Translations under genes and position numbers: made by a program | In this document: piece after piece, positions 1 through 7,177 of the stretch | Numbering within the stretch: the stretch's first letter is position 1 | How the letters are laid out: the number at the start of each line of letters is the position of its first letter | The notes under the pieces: model-generated | The model's input: the letters and a program-made list of their open reading frames with translations, nothing else | What the model was told of the DNA's origin: nothing | Database searches by the model: none | From: CAWFMO01 sp963817065 | GTDB lineage: Bacteria > Actinomycetota > Thermoleophilia > Solirubrobacterales > 70-9 | Direction of reading: 5' to 3' | Assembly (NCBI GenBank): GCA_963817065.1 | Contig: CAWFMO010000001.1 | Coordinates: 1,116,001-1,180,000, forward strand | DNA: 64,000 nt

Positions 1-490
1 GCCCGAGCCGCCACGGGCGCCCGAAGCTGTCGGCGACGATCACCGCCGGGCCCGCGCCGCCGGCGCTGAGCTGGGCGCGGATCGCGCGCGCCGAGGCATC
101 GGCGTCCTCGGGCAGCAGCGCGACCGTCTCCTCTCCGGGCAGGTTCGAGGCGTCGATCCCGGCGTTTGCGCAGATCCAGCCGGAGTTGGTCTCGCAGATC
201 AGGACCCCGGGCTCGGCGCGGATCACCGCCCGGCTCTCGGCCAGCGCCAGCTCGATCATTCGCGCGTCCCTGCCGGTCCGCTCGGCCAACCTGCGCGCCT
301 CGTCGCCCGGCTCGACCTCGGTCAGGCGCCGCACCCGGCCCTCGGCCTTCGAGACGATCTTCTGCGAGACGACGACGATCTCCTCGGCGCCCGGCGCCGC
401 CGCGGCCGCGATCAGCTCGCCGAGGTCCGCGCCCGCCTCGACCTCCGGCAGCCCGGTCAGCGGACGGGCTCGCAGCTCGCGTCCGGTCAA
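1..490 (-). CDS. cofE: Coenzyme F420-0:L-glutamate ligase (CofE/FbiB-type), C-terminus cut by window edge
   Basis: Adds gamma-linked glutamates to F420-0 in the cytoplasm. The reverse strand reads through the family landmarks in order: an N-terminal RPLTGLPEVEAG segment, a SQKIVSKAEGR segment, a VLICETNSGWICANAGID block, SNLPG, and DSFGRPWRLG at the very edge. The TTG at 490 is chosen because it gives the expected short N-terminus about 25 nt after the cofC stop. No ATG or GTG lies in frame there. It is the last visible gene of the npdG-cofD-cofC-cofE operon. Whether a C-terminal nitroreductase-like domain (as in mycobacterial FbiB) follows cannot be seen. Confidence 0.85.
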   Translation of the reverse strand, partial: MTGRELRARPLTGLPEVEAGADLGELIAAAAAPGAEEIVVVSQKIVSKAEGRVRRLTEVEPGDEARRLAERTGRDARMIELALAESRAVIRAEPGVLICETNSGWICANAGIDASNLPGEETVALLPEDADASARAIRAQLSAGGAGPAVIVADSFGRPWRLG

Positions 491-512
491 GGGCGGCCGG
501 TCCAGGACTTCG

Positions 513-1229
513 TCAGGCGGCGGTGGGGGCGCTGGGCTCGGTCTCGGTTCCGAGCTCCCAGATCATCTGCGCGGTCCGCGGTGCGCGCGCCGGATTCAGG
601 ATCAGCGTGTCGCGCAGCTGCGCGAGGTCCTCGGGGGTGTCGAGGTCGAGCGCCAGTGAGTCGATCCGCTCGACCGCGAACGAGACCCCGGCGGCGCGTG
701 CCCGGCTCACGTGGCGGGCGCAGCTGTCGGGGCCGAAGGCGGGGGCGAACGCGGTCGGGGGAGAGAGGACGAGGCCGTTGGTCCCGGTGCCGTGGCGGTC
801 GGGGATGATCAGCGCCGAGCGCGGCGTGATCCCGACGCGGCGGTCGAGCTCGTCGGCGTCGAGCAGCGGGCAGTCGGCGGGCAGCAGGGCGACCCGGTCA
901 GCGCCGCGCGAAAGCGCCTCGGTGATCCCGGCCTGCGCGTCTTCCGAGTGCCCGCCGTCGTCGTCGCGGTCGACGACGTCGACCCCGAGCCAGCGCGTGA
1001 TCTGGGCGACGGCGGGGTCCGCGGTGACGACGAGGATCTCGTCGATCCTGTCGCTGCGGCGGATGCTGCTGAGGACGTCGAAGAGCATCGCCTCGGCGAG
1101 CGAGGAGCGTGAGCGCGACGAGAGATCGTCGGCCAGCCGCTGCTTGGCGCGGTCGAACCGCTTCACGGGCAGCACGGCGATGGTCTTTGTGGTTCTCGTC
1201 GGTTTCATCTGATCCGTTGCGTCATCCAT
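513..1229 (-). CDS. cofC: 2-phospho-L-lactate (or phosphoenolpyruvate) guanylyltransferase CofC/FbiD
   Basis: Activates 2-phospho-L-lactate or PEP with GTP for F420 synthesis. The 238-residue product has the family start IAVLPVKRFDRAKQRL and a central LLPADCPLLDADEL metal/nucleotide site. HGTGTNGLVL and LDLDTPEDL near the end are also typical of CofC. The start overlaps the cofD stop by a few bases, indicating translational coupling. ATG at 1208 (MKPTRTTKTIAVLPVK) is an alternative start that would remove seven residues without conserved features. The choice between lactate and PEP substrate cannot be read from the sequence. Confidence 0.9.
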   Translation of the reverse strand: MDDATDQMKPTRTTKTIAVLPVKRFDRAKQRLADDLSSRSRSSLAEAMLFDVLSSIRRSDRIDEILVVTADPAVAQITRWLGVDVVDRDDDGGHSEDAQAGITEALSRGADRVALLPADCPLLDADELDRRVGITPRSALIIPDRHGTGTNGLVLSPPTAFAPAFGPDSCARHVSRARAAGVSFAVERIDSLALDLDTPEDLAQLRDTLILNPARAPRTAQMIWELGTETEPSAPTAA

Positions 1230-2154
1230 CGGTCAGGGTAGCGGCGAACTTCAACACCCGTTCGGCAACCGCGCGCCTGCCCTCGTCGCCCTCCATCAGC
1301 GTCTCGGCCGCCTCGCATTCGAGCTCGGCGGGCGGATCGGGCTCGTCCGGGTCGTGGACGATCGCGTCGATCACGCCCTGGTAGAGCGAGGCGACGCCGG
1401 CCGCGGTCCGCGGGCGGCCGACCGCGTCCATGAACTCCTCGGTCGGCCCCTTGACCGCGCGGCCCCCGACGAACGGGCTGACCGCGACCACCGGGGCCGG
1501 GGCCGCGGCGATCGCGTCGCGGATCCCGGGCACGGCGAGGATCGGGCCGATCGAGATCACGGGGTTCGAGGGGCCGATCACGATCGACTCGGCGCCGGCG
1601 ATCGCCTCGAGCGCCTCCGGGGTCGGCCGCGCTGCCTCCAGCCCCTCGATCTCGACCGCCTCGATCGGCCCCGCGGCGCCATCGACGATCAGGAACTCCT
1701 GAAGTCCGCGCCAGCCCGCCGCCGTCCGAACCCGCGTCCGCACCGGCTCCTCGCACATCGGCAGCACCGCGGCGCTGACCCCGAGCGCGCGGGCGATCTG
1801 GGCCTGGGCGTCGGTCTGGCGCCCGTCCTCGGCCATGAACGTCCGCCGGTAGAGGCACGCTGCGAGGTCGCGGTCTGAGAGCCGGAACCAGTCCGGGGCC
1901 CCGAGCTGCGCGAGGCGATCGAAGGTCACGAACTCGTCCCCGGCGATTCCCCAGCCGCGCTGCTCGTCGATCTCGCCCGCGAGCCAGTAGGTGACGAGGT
2001 CTGGATCGGGGGAGACGTGGACGCCGAGCAGCTCGATGTCGTCGGCGGTGTTGGCGATCACCGTCAGCCCTTCGCCGAGCAGCGCCTGCATCCCGGCCGC
2101 GAGCTTCGCCCCGCCGGTGCCCCCGGCGAGGACGACGGCGCGCTCGATGCTCAT
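1222..2154 (-). CDS. cofD: 2-phospho-L-lactate transferase CofD/FbiA
   Basis: Transfers the phospholactyl (or enolpyruvyl) group from the guanylylated donor to Fo to make F420-0 or dehydro-F420-0. The 310-residue protein begins with the diagnostic VVLAGGTGGAKLAAG loop and NTADDIELLGVHVSPD. It then shows WFRLSDRDLA, the mid-protein IGPSNPVISIGPIL and SPFVGGRAVKGP. All are hallmark blocks of the family, and the length is normal. The start overlaps the npdG stop as ATGA. Confidence 0.95.
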   Translation of the reverse strand: MSIERAVVLAGGTGGAKLAAGMQALLGEGLTVIANTADDIELLGVHVSPDPDLVTYWLAGEIDEQRGWGIAGDEFVTFDRLAQLGAPDWFRLSDRDLAACLYRRTFMAEDGRQTDAQAQIARALGVSAAVLPMCEEPVRTRVRTAAGWRGLQEFLIVDGAAGPIEAVEIEGLEAARPTPEALEAIAGAESIVIGPSNPVISIGPILAVPGIRDAIAAAPAPVVAVSPFVGGRAVKGPTEEFMDAVGRPRTAAGVASLYQGVIDAIVHDPDEPDPPAELECEAAETLMEGDEGRRAVAERVLKFAATLTDG

Positions 2155-2837
2155 TCCCAGTGGTCGTCGGGCTCGGGGAGCCCGCTGATCCGGACGCCGG
2201 CGTGGGTCTTGTAGCGGACGTTGATCCCGATCAGGAGCGGGGTCAGCTGTTCGACGATCCGCGCCGCCTCGAGCGGGCCGGCGTTGACCGGCCTCGCGCC
2301 CTCGATCAGGTTGACGATCTCGGCGACCTTTGCCTTGTCGCCCTTCTTGTCGCCGCAGATCAGCACGTCCTCATCGAGCGGCTCGCCCTCGGCGAGCTTC
2401 TTCGCGTCGACGGTGTGCAGCGCCGAGATCACCGTGACCCCGTCGGGGACCATCTCCTGGGCCTGCTGCGCGGCGGAGCCCTGCCAGACGCCGAGCGTCC
2501 GCGTCGCCTTGCCGCCGATCGCGGCGGCGAGCGGGACCGTGCAGTCGACGAGCAGCTGGCCGGGCTCGAGCGCCTCGCGGAGGTTGTTGAGCGTCTCCGA
2601 CTGGGCGCGGAAGGGGACGGTGAGGAAGACGACCGGGCCGCGCTTCGTCGCCTCCTCGTTGACGAATCCCTCGATCTCGGCGTCCGGAACGGCGGTACTC
2701 AGCTTCTCGGCTGCCTCCTCGGCGCGAGACGCGTCGCGCGAGCCGATCGCAATCGCTCGTCCGGCACTTGCGAGCCGCAGCGCGAGCCCGTAGCCGAGCG
2801 CGCCGGTGCCGCCGATGATCGGGATCGTCTCAGCCAA
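2151..2837 (-). CDS. npdG: NADPH-dependent F420 reductase (F420H2:NADP+ oxidoreductase)
   Basis: Moves hydride between F420H2 and NADP+. The 228-residue product starts with a Rossmann loop IPIIGGTGALGYG, followed by IAIGSRDASRAEEAA. The middle holds VFLTVPFRAQ and VDCTVPLAAAIG, and the C-terminal part has the family ending with GPLEAARIVEQLTPLLIGIN. The TTG at 2837 (MAETIPIIGG) is chosen because the glycine loop follows directly. The open frame continues upstream, but that extension is low-complexity shadow of the opposite gene. First gene of the F420 operon; only 25 bp separate it from the divergent SDR gene. Confidence 0.9.
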   Translation of the reverse strand: MAETIPIIGGTGALGYGLALRLASAGRAIAIGSRDASRAEEAAEKLSTAVPDAEIEGFVNEEATKRGPVVFLTVPFRAQSETLNNLREALEPGQLLVDCTVPLAAAIGGKATRTLGVWQGSAAQQAQEMVPDGVTVISALHTVDAKKLAEGEPLDEDVLICGDKKGDKAKVAEIVNLIEGARPVNAGPLEAARIVEQLTPLLIGINVRYKTHAGVRISGLPEPDDHWE

Positions 2838-2849
2838 GGCGCGGCAGCA

Positions 2850-2855
2850 TAGACT
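2850..2855 (+). promoter_or_regulatory. -10 box of a leaderless promoter for the SDR gene
   Basis: TAGACT (TAnnnT) ends 7 nt before the GTG at 2863, so transcription would begin at or next to the start codon. There is no purine-rich ribosome binding site. The box lies in the 25-bp divergent gap with npdG. Confidence 0.55.
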
Positions 2856-2862
2856 GCCCCGC

Positions 2863-3600
2863 GTGCGACTTGAGGGACGGAAAGCCCTGGTAACAGGCGG
2901 CGCCCAAGGCATCGGCGCGGCGATCTCGCGCCGGCTCGCGGCCGAGGGCGCCGACGTGGTCGTCGCCGACCTCAACGAGGAGGGCGCGGGCGACGTCGCG
3001 GGCGAGGTCGACGGCGAGGCGCTGAAGCTCGACGTCACCGACCTCGAATCGGCGCGCGCGGCGCTCGAGAGCGCCGGGACGATCGACATCCTCGTCAACA
3101 ACGCCGGCACCGACGAGTTCGGGTTCTTCCACGACACCACCCCCGAGCAGTGGGAGAAGGTGATCGGGGTCAACCTGATGGGCGTCCTCCACTGCACCCA
3201 CGCCGCGCTTCCGGGGATGCAGGCCGCGGGCTACGGGCGCGTGGTCAACATCGCCTCCGAGGCCGGGCGGGTCGGGTCGAAGGGCTCGGCCGTCTACTCC
3301 GCCGCCAAGGGCGGGGTGATCTCGTTCACCAAGGTGATGGCGCGCGAAGGCGCGCGCTTCGGGATCAACCACAACGCGATCGCCCCGGGCCCGATCGAGA
3401 CCCCGCTGCTGATGCAGGCGCTCGAGTTCGGCGAGATCGGCGCGAAGATCATCGACAACATGAAGGCCGGCACCCAGCTCCGCCGCATGGGCACCCCCGA
3501 CGAGGTCGCGGCCGCGGTCGCATTCTTCGCCTCCGACGACGCCTCCTACGTCACCGGCGAGATCCTCGGGGTCTCGGGCGGGATGGGGATGGTGGGCTAA
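2863..3600 (+). CDS. SDR-family NAD(P)-dependent oxidoreductase (3-oxoacyl/hydroxyacyl type)
   Basis: Classical short-chain dehydrogenase of 245 residues. The cofactor loop TGGAQGIG spans residues 11-18, NNAG is at 79-82, and the catalytic set is Ser132, Tyr145 and Lys149 (YSAAK). The C-terminus has NAIAPGPIETPL and ASYVTGEILGVSGGMG, like FabG and 3-hydroxyacyl-CoA dehydrogenases. GTG 2863 gives the canonical RLEGRKALVTGG start and has a leaderless -10 box in front. Its stop overlaps the start of the thioesterase gene (TAATG). The substrate is probably an acyl-CoA or acyl-ACP; the exact one is unknown. Confidence 0.9.
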   Translation: MRLEGRKALVTGGAQGIGAAISRRLAAEGADVVVADLNEEGAGDVAGEVDGEALKLDVTDLESARAALESAGTIDILVNNAGTDEFGFFHDTTPEQWEKVIGVNLMGVLHCTHAALPGMQAAGYGRVVNIASEAGRVGSKGSAVYSAAKGGVISFTKVMAREGARFGINHNAIAPGPIETPLLMQALEFGEIGAKIIDNMKAGTQLRRMGTPDEVAAAVAFFASDDASYVTGEILGVSGGMGMVG

Positions 3601-3959
3601 TGGCGGTCGAGATCGGAGCGGAGCGCGTCGACGAGTTCACGGTCGAGGACCGGCTGCTGACCGACGTCGGCGGGACGCTCGGCTCCGCCGTGCTCTCGAC
3701 CCCGGGGATGATCGGGATGATGGAGCGCACCGCGGCGATCCTCTCGCTCGAGCAGCTCCCCGAGGGCCAGGTCACGGTCGGGTTCGAGGTCTGCATCAAG
3801 CACGTCGCCGGCTCCGCCGAGGGCGCCCAGTGCAAGGCGCGGGCGAAGCTCGTCGAGTTCCTCGACGACCGCAAGCTGCGCTTCGAGGTCGAGGTCACCG
3901 AGGGCGACCGGACGATCGGCGTCGGCACCCACGAGCGCCGCGTGCTGCCGACCGGCTGA
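3600..3959 (+). CDS. Hotdog-fold thioesterase (FlK-like)
   Basis: Small 119-residue protein with the hotdog pattern VEDRLLTDVGGTLGSAVLST, then MIGMMERTAAILSLEQLPEG (helix) and VGFEVCIKHVAGSAEG. A closing strand set ends in THERRVLP. This resembles fluoroacetyl-CoA thioesterase-like and 4HBT relatives. The ATG overlaps the SDR stop by one base, so the pair is co-translated. It probably hydrolyses an acyl-CoA made or used by the neighbouring enzymes. Specificity cannot be inferred. Confidence 0.8.
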   Translation: MAVEIGAERVDEFTVEDRLLTDVGGTLGSAVLSTPGMIGMMERTAAILSLEQLPEGQVTVGFEVCIKHVAGSAEGAQCKARAKLVEFLDDRKLRFEVEVTEGDRTIGVGTHERRVLPTG

Positions 3960-3981
3960 GAACTCGAGCAGCGCGCCTCAC

Positions 3982-3987
3982 TAGCCT
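3982..3987 (+). promoter_or_regulatory. -10 box, leaderless promoter of HMG-CoA lyase-like gene
   Basis: TAGCCT with 6 nt before ATG 3994; no Shine-Dalgarno sequence. Confidence 0.55.
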
Positions 3988-3993
3988 GGGGGC

Positions 3994-4917
3994 ATGAGCG
4001 AACTGCCGAGCCGCGTGCGCATCCGCGAGGTCGGGCCCCGCGACGGGTTCCAGAACGAGCCCGAGGTGATCGTGACCGAGGACAAGCTGCGGCTGATCTC
4101 GATGCTCGCCGACAGCGGCTTGAAACGGCTCGAGGTGACCTCGTTCGTGCGCGCCGACGTGATCCCGCAGCTCGCCGACGCCGAGGCGGTGCTGGATGGA
4201 ATCGAGCGCCGCGACGGCGTCGCCTACTCGGTGCTGATCCCGAACGAGAAGGGGCTCGAGAACGCGCTCGCCCACCGCGACCGCTTCGACGAGGTCAACC
4301 TCTTCCTCTCGGCGAGCGAGACGCACAATCAGAAGAACGTCAACCGGACGGTCGAGGAATCGCTCGCAGGTCTCGAGACCGTGATCGCGACCGCGAAGGG
4401 GGAGGGGCTGCGCTGCGAGGGAGTGATCTCGACCTCGTTCGGCTGCCCGTACGAGGGCGAGGTGCCGCCCGAGCGCGTCTTCGAGATCGCCGAGCGGCTC
4501 GCCGCCGCCGGCTGCGAGGAGGTCGCGTTCGGCGACACGACCGGGATGGCGAACCCGGTCCAGGTGCGCGGGTTCTTCGAGGCGGCGCGCGGGCGCCTCG
4601 ACGGGGTCGAGCTCACCGCCCACTTCCACAACACCCGCGGCCAGGGGCTCGCGAACGTGCTCGCGGCGCTCGAGGCTGGGGTCGAATCGTTCGAGTCGAG
4701 CTTCGGCGAGCTCGGCGGTTGCCCGGTCCCGCCCGGCGCGACCGGGAACGTCTCGACCGAGGACCTGGTCTCGATGCTGCACGAGATGGGCGTCGAGACC
4801 GGGATCGAGCTCGAGAAGCTGATCGCGGCGTCGGCCGAGGCCCAGAAGGTCCTCGGCCGCCCGCTAGGCGCCCACGTGCTCGTCGCCGGGCCGGTCGAAT
4901 GGCACCCGGACAGCTAG
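3994..4917 (+). CDS. Hydroxymethylglutaryl-CoA lyase family protein
   Basis: DRE-TIM metallolyase of 307 residues that cleaves HMG-CoA (or a related 3-hydroxyacyl-CoA) to acetyl-CoA plus a ketoacid. It shows IREVGPRDGFQNE at residues 10-22, LEVTSFVR, SASETHNQKN and TSFGCPYEGEV. Metal-binding His residues sit in HFHNTRGQGLAN, and GELGGCPVPPGATGN provides the catalytic-loop cysteine. This is complete for the family. It fits leucine catabolism or ketone-body metabolism together with the carboxylase and acetoacetyl-CoA synthetase nearby. Confidence 0.92.
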   Translation: MSELPSRVRIREVGPRDGFQNEPEVIVTEDKLRLISMLADSGLKRLEVTSFVRADVIPQLADAEAVLDGIERRDGVAYSVLIPNEKGLENALAHRDRFDEVNLFLSASETHNQKNVNRTVEESLAGLETVIATAKGEGLRCEGVISTSFGCPYEGEVPPERVFEIAERLAAAGCEEVAFGDTTGMANPVQVRGFFEAARGRLDGVELTAHFHNTRGQGLANVLAALEAGVESFESSFGELGGCPVPPGATGNVSTEDLVSMLHEMGVETGIELEKLIAASAEAQKVLGRPLGAHVLVAGPVEWHPDS

Positions 4918-4920
4918 ATT
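4915..4920 (+). promoter_or_regulatory. -10 box, leaderless promoter of the 4928 gene
   Basis: TAGATT, sharing its TAG with the HMG-CoA lyase stop codon, ends 7 nt before ATG 4928. Confidence 0.5.
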
Positions 4921-4927
4921 GCCTGGC

Positions 4928-5317
4928 ATGAAGAGCGACGGATTCCGCAATGCGGCCGAGGCGAAGGACTTCGCCGCCGCCGAGGAGATTTTCGCCGACG
5001 AGGTCGTGTTTCGAAGCCCGGCCGTCTTCAAGCCCTACGAGGGCAGTGCGGCGATGGGCGTCGTGCTCGGCGCGGTCGTCCAGGTCTTCGAGGACTTTCG
5101 CTACACCGACCAGGTCGAGAACGGCGACACGGCCGTGTTGATGTTCTCGGCGCGGATCGGCGACAGGGAGCTGAACGGCGTCGACATCCTGCGGTTCGAC
5201 GCCGACGGCAAGATCACCGAGCTGATGGTGATGGTCCGGCCGCTCAGCGGCCTCAACGCGCTCGTCGAGGCGATGGGCAAGAAGCTCGCCGAGATGGGCG
5301 CTCCAGTCAACACCTGA
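4928..5317 (+). CDS. SnoaL/NTF2-like nuclear transport factor 2 fold protein
   Basis: 129 residues with the cone-shaped SnoaL-like pattern: an N-terminal helix pair, EIFADEVVFRSPAVFKPYEG, then alternating strands ending in GVDILRFDADGKITELMVMV. Such proteins are ligand-binding or small isomerase/hydrolase domains. No catalytic residues can be assigned. ATG 4928 is preferred over the upstream TTG because a leaderless promoter box sits 7 nt before it. Confidence 0.75.
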   Translation: MKSDGFRNAAEAKDFAAAEEIFADEVVFRSPAVFKPYEGSAAMGVVLGAVVQVFEDFRYTDQVENGDTAVLMFSARIGDRELNGVDILRFDADGKITELMVMVRPLSGLNALVEAMGKKLAEMGAPVNT

Positions 5318-5335
5318 AACAGAAGGAGAACGACT

Positions 5336-6220
5336 TTGGCGATCAACAAGGTTGGAGTGCTGGGCTGCGGTCTGATGGGCCACGGCATCGCCCAGATCTG
5401 CGCCCAGAACGGCTGGGACGTCGTCGTCCGCGAGGTCGACCAGGAGACCCTCGACAAGGGGCTGGGCAAGATCGAGAAGCAGCTCGGCCGCGCGGTCGAG
5501 AAGGGCAAGATCGAGCAGGCGGACGCCGACGCGGTCAAGGGCCGGATCCAGGGCACGCTCGACTACGCCGACCTCGCCGACTGCGACCTCGTGATCGAGG
5601 CGATCACCGAGGACCTCGACCGCAAGCTCGAGATGTGGAACGAAGTCGACGGGATCGTCAAGGACGACGCGACCTTCGCCACCAACACGTCCTCGCTCTC
5701 GGTCGCCGACCAGGCCGCCGCGACCAAGCGCGGCGAGAGCTTCCTCGGGCTCCATTTCTTCAACCCGCCTCAGGTGATGCCGCTGCTCGAGGTCGTCAAG
5801 GCCGAGGGCACCTCCGAGGACGCCTACAAGCTCGGCTTCGAGGTCGGCGGCGAGCTCGGCAAGACGACGGTCGCCGCGCGCGACAACCGCGGCTTCATCG
5901 TCAACCGGCTGCTCGTCCCCTACATGCTCGACGCGATGCGCGCGCTCGAGCAGGGGGTCGGCTCGGTCGAGGACATCGACGCCGGGATGATGGCCGGCGC
6001 GAGCCATCCGATGGGCCCGCTGACGCTCGCCGACTTCGTCGGCCTCGACACGTTGGTCTCGATCTGCTCGGTGATGCACGAGGCCTACGGCGAGGATCGC
6101 TTCGCGGCGCCGGAGACTCTCCAAAAGCTGGTAGATGCAGGCAACCTGGGTAAGAAGACCGGCAATGGGTTCTACGATTACTCCGGTGAAAAGCCCGTTG
6201 CGGCGGAGCTGCCCGGCTGA
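5336..6220 (+). CDS. 3-hydroxybutyryl-CoA/3-hydroxyacyl-CoA dehydrogenase
   Basis: Single-function NAD-dependent dehydrogenase of 294 residues. The Rossmann loop GCGLMGHGIA is at residues 10-19. Also present are VIEAITEDLDRKLEMW, FATNTSSLSV, and the catalytic histidine block GLHFFNPPQVMPLLEVV. The C-terminal domain follows NRGFIVNRLLVPYMLDA and ends in GNGFYDYSG. This is the typical FadB2/Hbd layout. The TTG at 5336 has AGAAGGAGA about 8 nt upstream, a good ribosome binding site. It belongs to the acyl-CoA catabolic block. Confidence 0.92.
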   Translation: MAINKVGVLGCGLMGHGIAQICAQNGWDVVVREVDQETLDKGLGKIEKQLGRAVEKGKIEQADADAVKGRIQGTLDYADLADCDLVIEAITEDLDRKLEMWNEVDGIVKDDATFATNTSSLSVADQAAATKRGESFLGLHFFNPPQVMPLLEVVKAEGTSEDAYKLGFEVGGELGKTTVAARDNRGFIVNRLLVPYMLDAMRALEQGVGSVEDIDAGMMAGASHPMGPLTLADFVGLDTLVSICSVMHEAYGEDRFAAPETLQKLVDAGNLGKKTGNGFYDYSGEKPVAAELPG

Positions 6221-6267
6221 GCATCGCGCGCGGAAGTCCTGCAAACTGACGTTCATGGAGAGACGAC

Positions 6268-7143
6268 ATGGCTGTTGACGAGACTTCACTCGAACGGATT
6301 CGAAAGGCGAGCTTCCCGCAGGTCCGGCGGGGATACGACAAGCGCGAGGTAGAGAAGTTCCTCAACCGGCTCGCCGACTGGCTCGAGACCGGTGGTGGGG
6401 ACCAGGCCCGCTCGGACACCGTCCGCAAGGAGCTCGAGAAGGTCGGCGAGCGAACCGGCTCGATCCTCGCCGAGGCCGAGGAGAGCGCGCAGCAGATCCG
6501 CGGCGAGGCCGAACAGGAGGCCGAGGGGCTCAAGACCGGCGCCCGCGCCGAGGCCGACCAGGCCCGCAAGGACGCCGAGTCGTACGCCGCCGAGGCGCGC
6601 GCGACCGCCGACAGCTACTCGAAGGAGACCCGCGCCGAGGCCGACGCCTATTCGGAGGAGACCCGGCGCGCGGCCGAGCAGCACGCGAAGGAGGTCCGCA
6701 CCCAGGCCGAGACCGACGCCCGTGAGATGGTCACGGCCGCCGAGGCCCAGGCCCAGCGCACCGTCGACGAGGGCGTCACCCGCCGCCGCGACGTCGAGGC
6801 CGTGATCAGCGACCTCGCCGGGCGCCGCGACGACGTGATCTCCGACATGCGAAAGCTGAGCGACGCGCTTCAGGACAAGGCCGGCGAGCACAAGCCGGCG
6901 TCCGCGGCCGCCGATCCGTTCGCGACCCCCTCGACCCTCGACCCGCTCGAGCGCGAGGCCGAGGACCAGGTCCTCGATGACGAGCTCGACCAAGAGCTCG
7001 AGGCCGATCTCGAAGCCGACGCTGACGCGGATGGCGGCGACGAGGGCGACGAGGACACGGGCGAGACCGAAGCGGAGCAGCCGGCCCAGCAGCGCCGCCG
7101 CGGGGGCAAGGGCAAGAAGGCCGCGTCGAAGTCGAAGAGCTGA
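6268..7143 (+). CDS. DivIVA-domain coiled-coil protein
   Basis: 291 residues. An N-terminal DivIVA membrane-targeting module (SFPQVRRGYDKREVEKFL, about residues 14-36) is followed by a long Ala/Glu-rich coiled coil (about 50-215) with repeated ETRAEADAYS-like heptads. A very acidic stretch and a short basic Lys/Arg end close the protein. DivIVA-type proteins sit at curved membrane and organise polar growth or septation. This one probably has a cytoskeletal or scaffold role. A GGAGAG ribosome binding site precedes the ATG. Confidence 0.75.
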   Translation: MAVDETSLERIRKASFPQVRRGYDKREVEKFLNRLADWLETGGGDQARSDTVRKELEKVGERTGSILAEAEESAQQIRGEAEQEAEGLKTGARAEADQARKDAESYAAEARATADSYSKETRAEADAYSEETRRAAEQHAKEVRTQAETDAREMVTAAEAQAQRTVDEGVTRRRDVEAVISDLAGRRDDVISDMRKLSDALQDKAGEHKPASAAADPFATPSTLDPLEREAEDQVLDDELDQELEADLEADADADGGDEGDEDTGETEAEQPAQQRRRGGKGKKAASKSKS

Positions 7144-7177
7144 CCCGGGCCCGCGGCCGCGCCGCGGCCCAGACCGC

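Noticed and set aside
2838..3197. N-terminal extension of the F420 reductase frame
   Set aside because: Low-complexity Ser/Arg/Pro sequence antisense to the SDR gene; the Rossmann fold starts right after TTG 2837.
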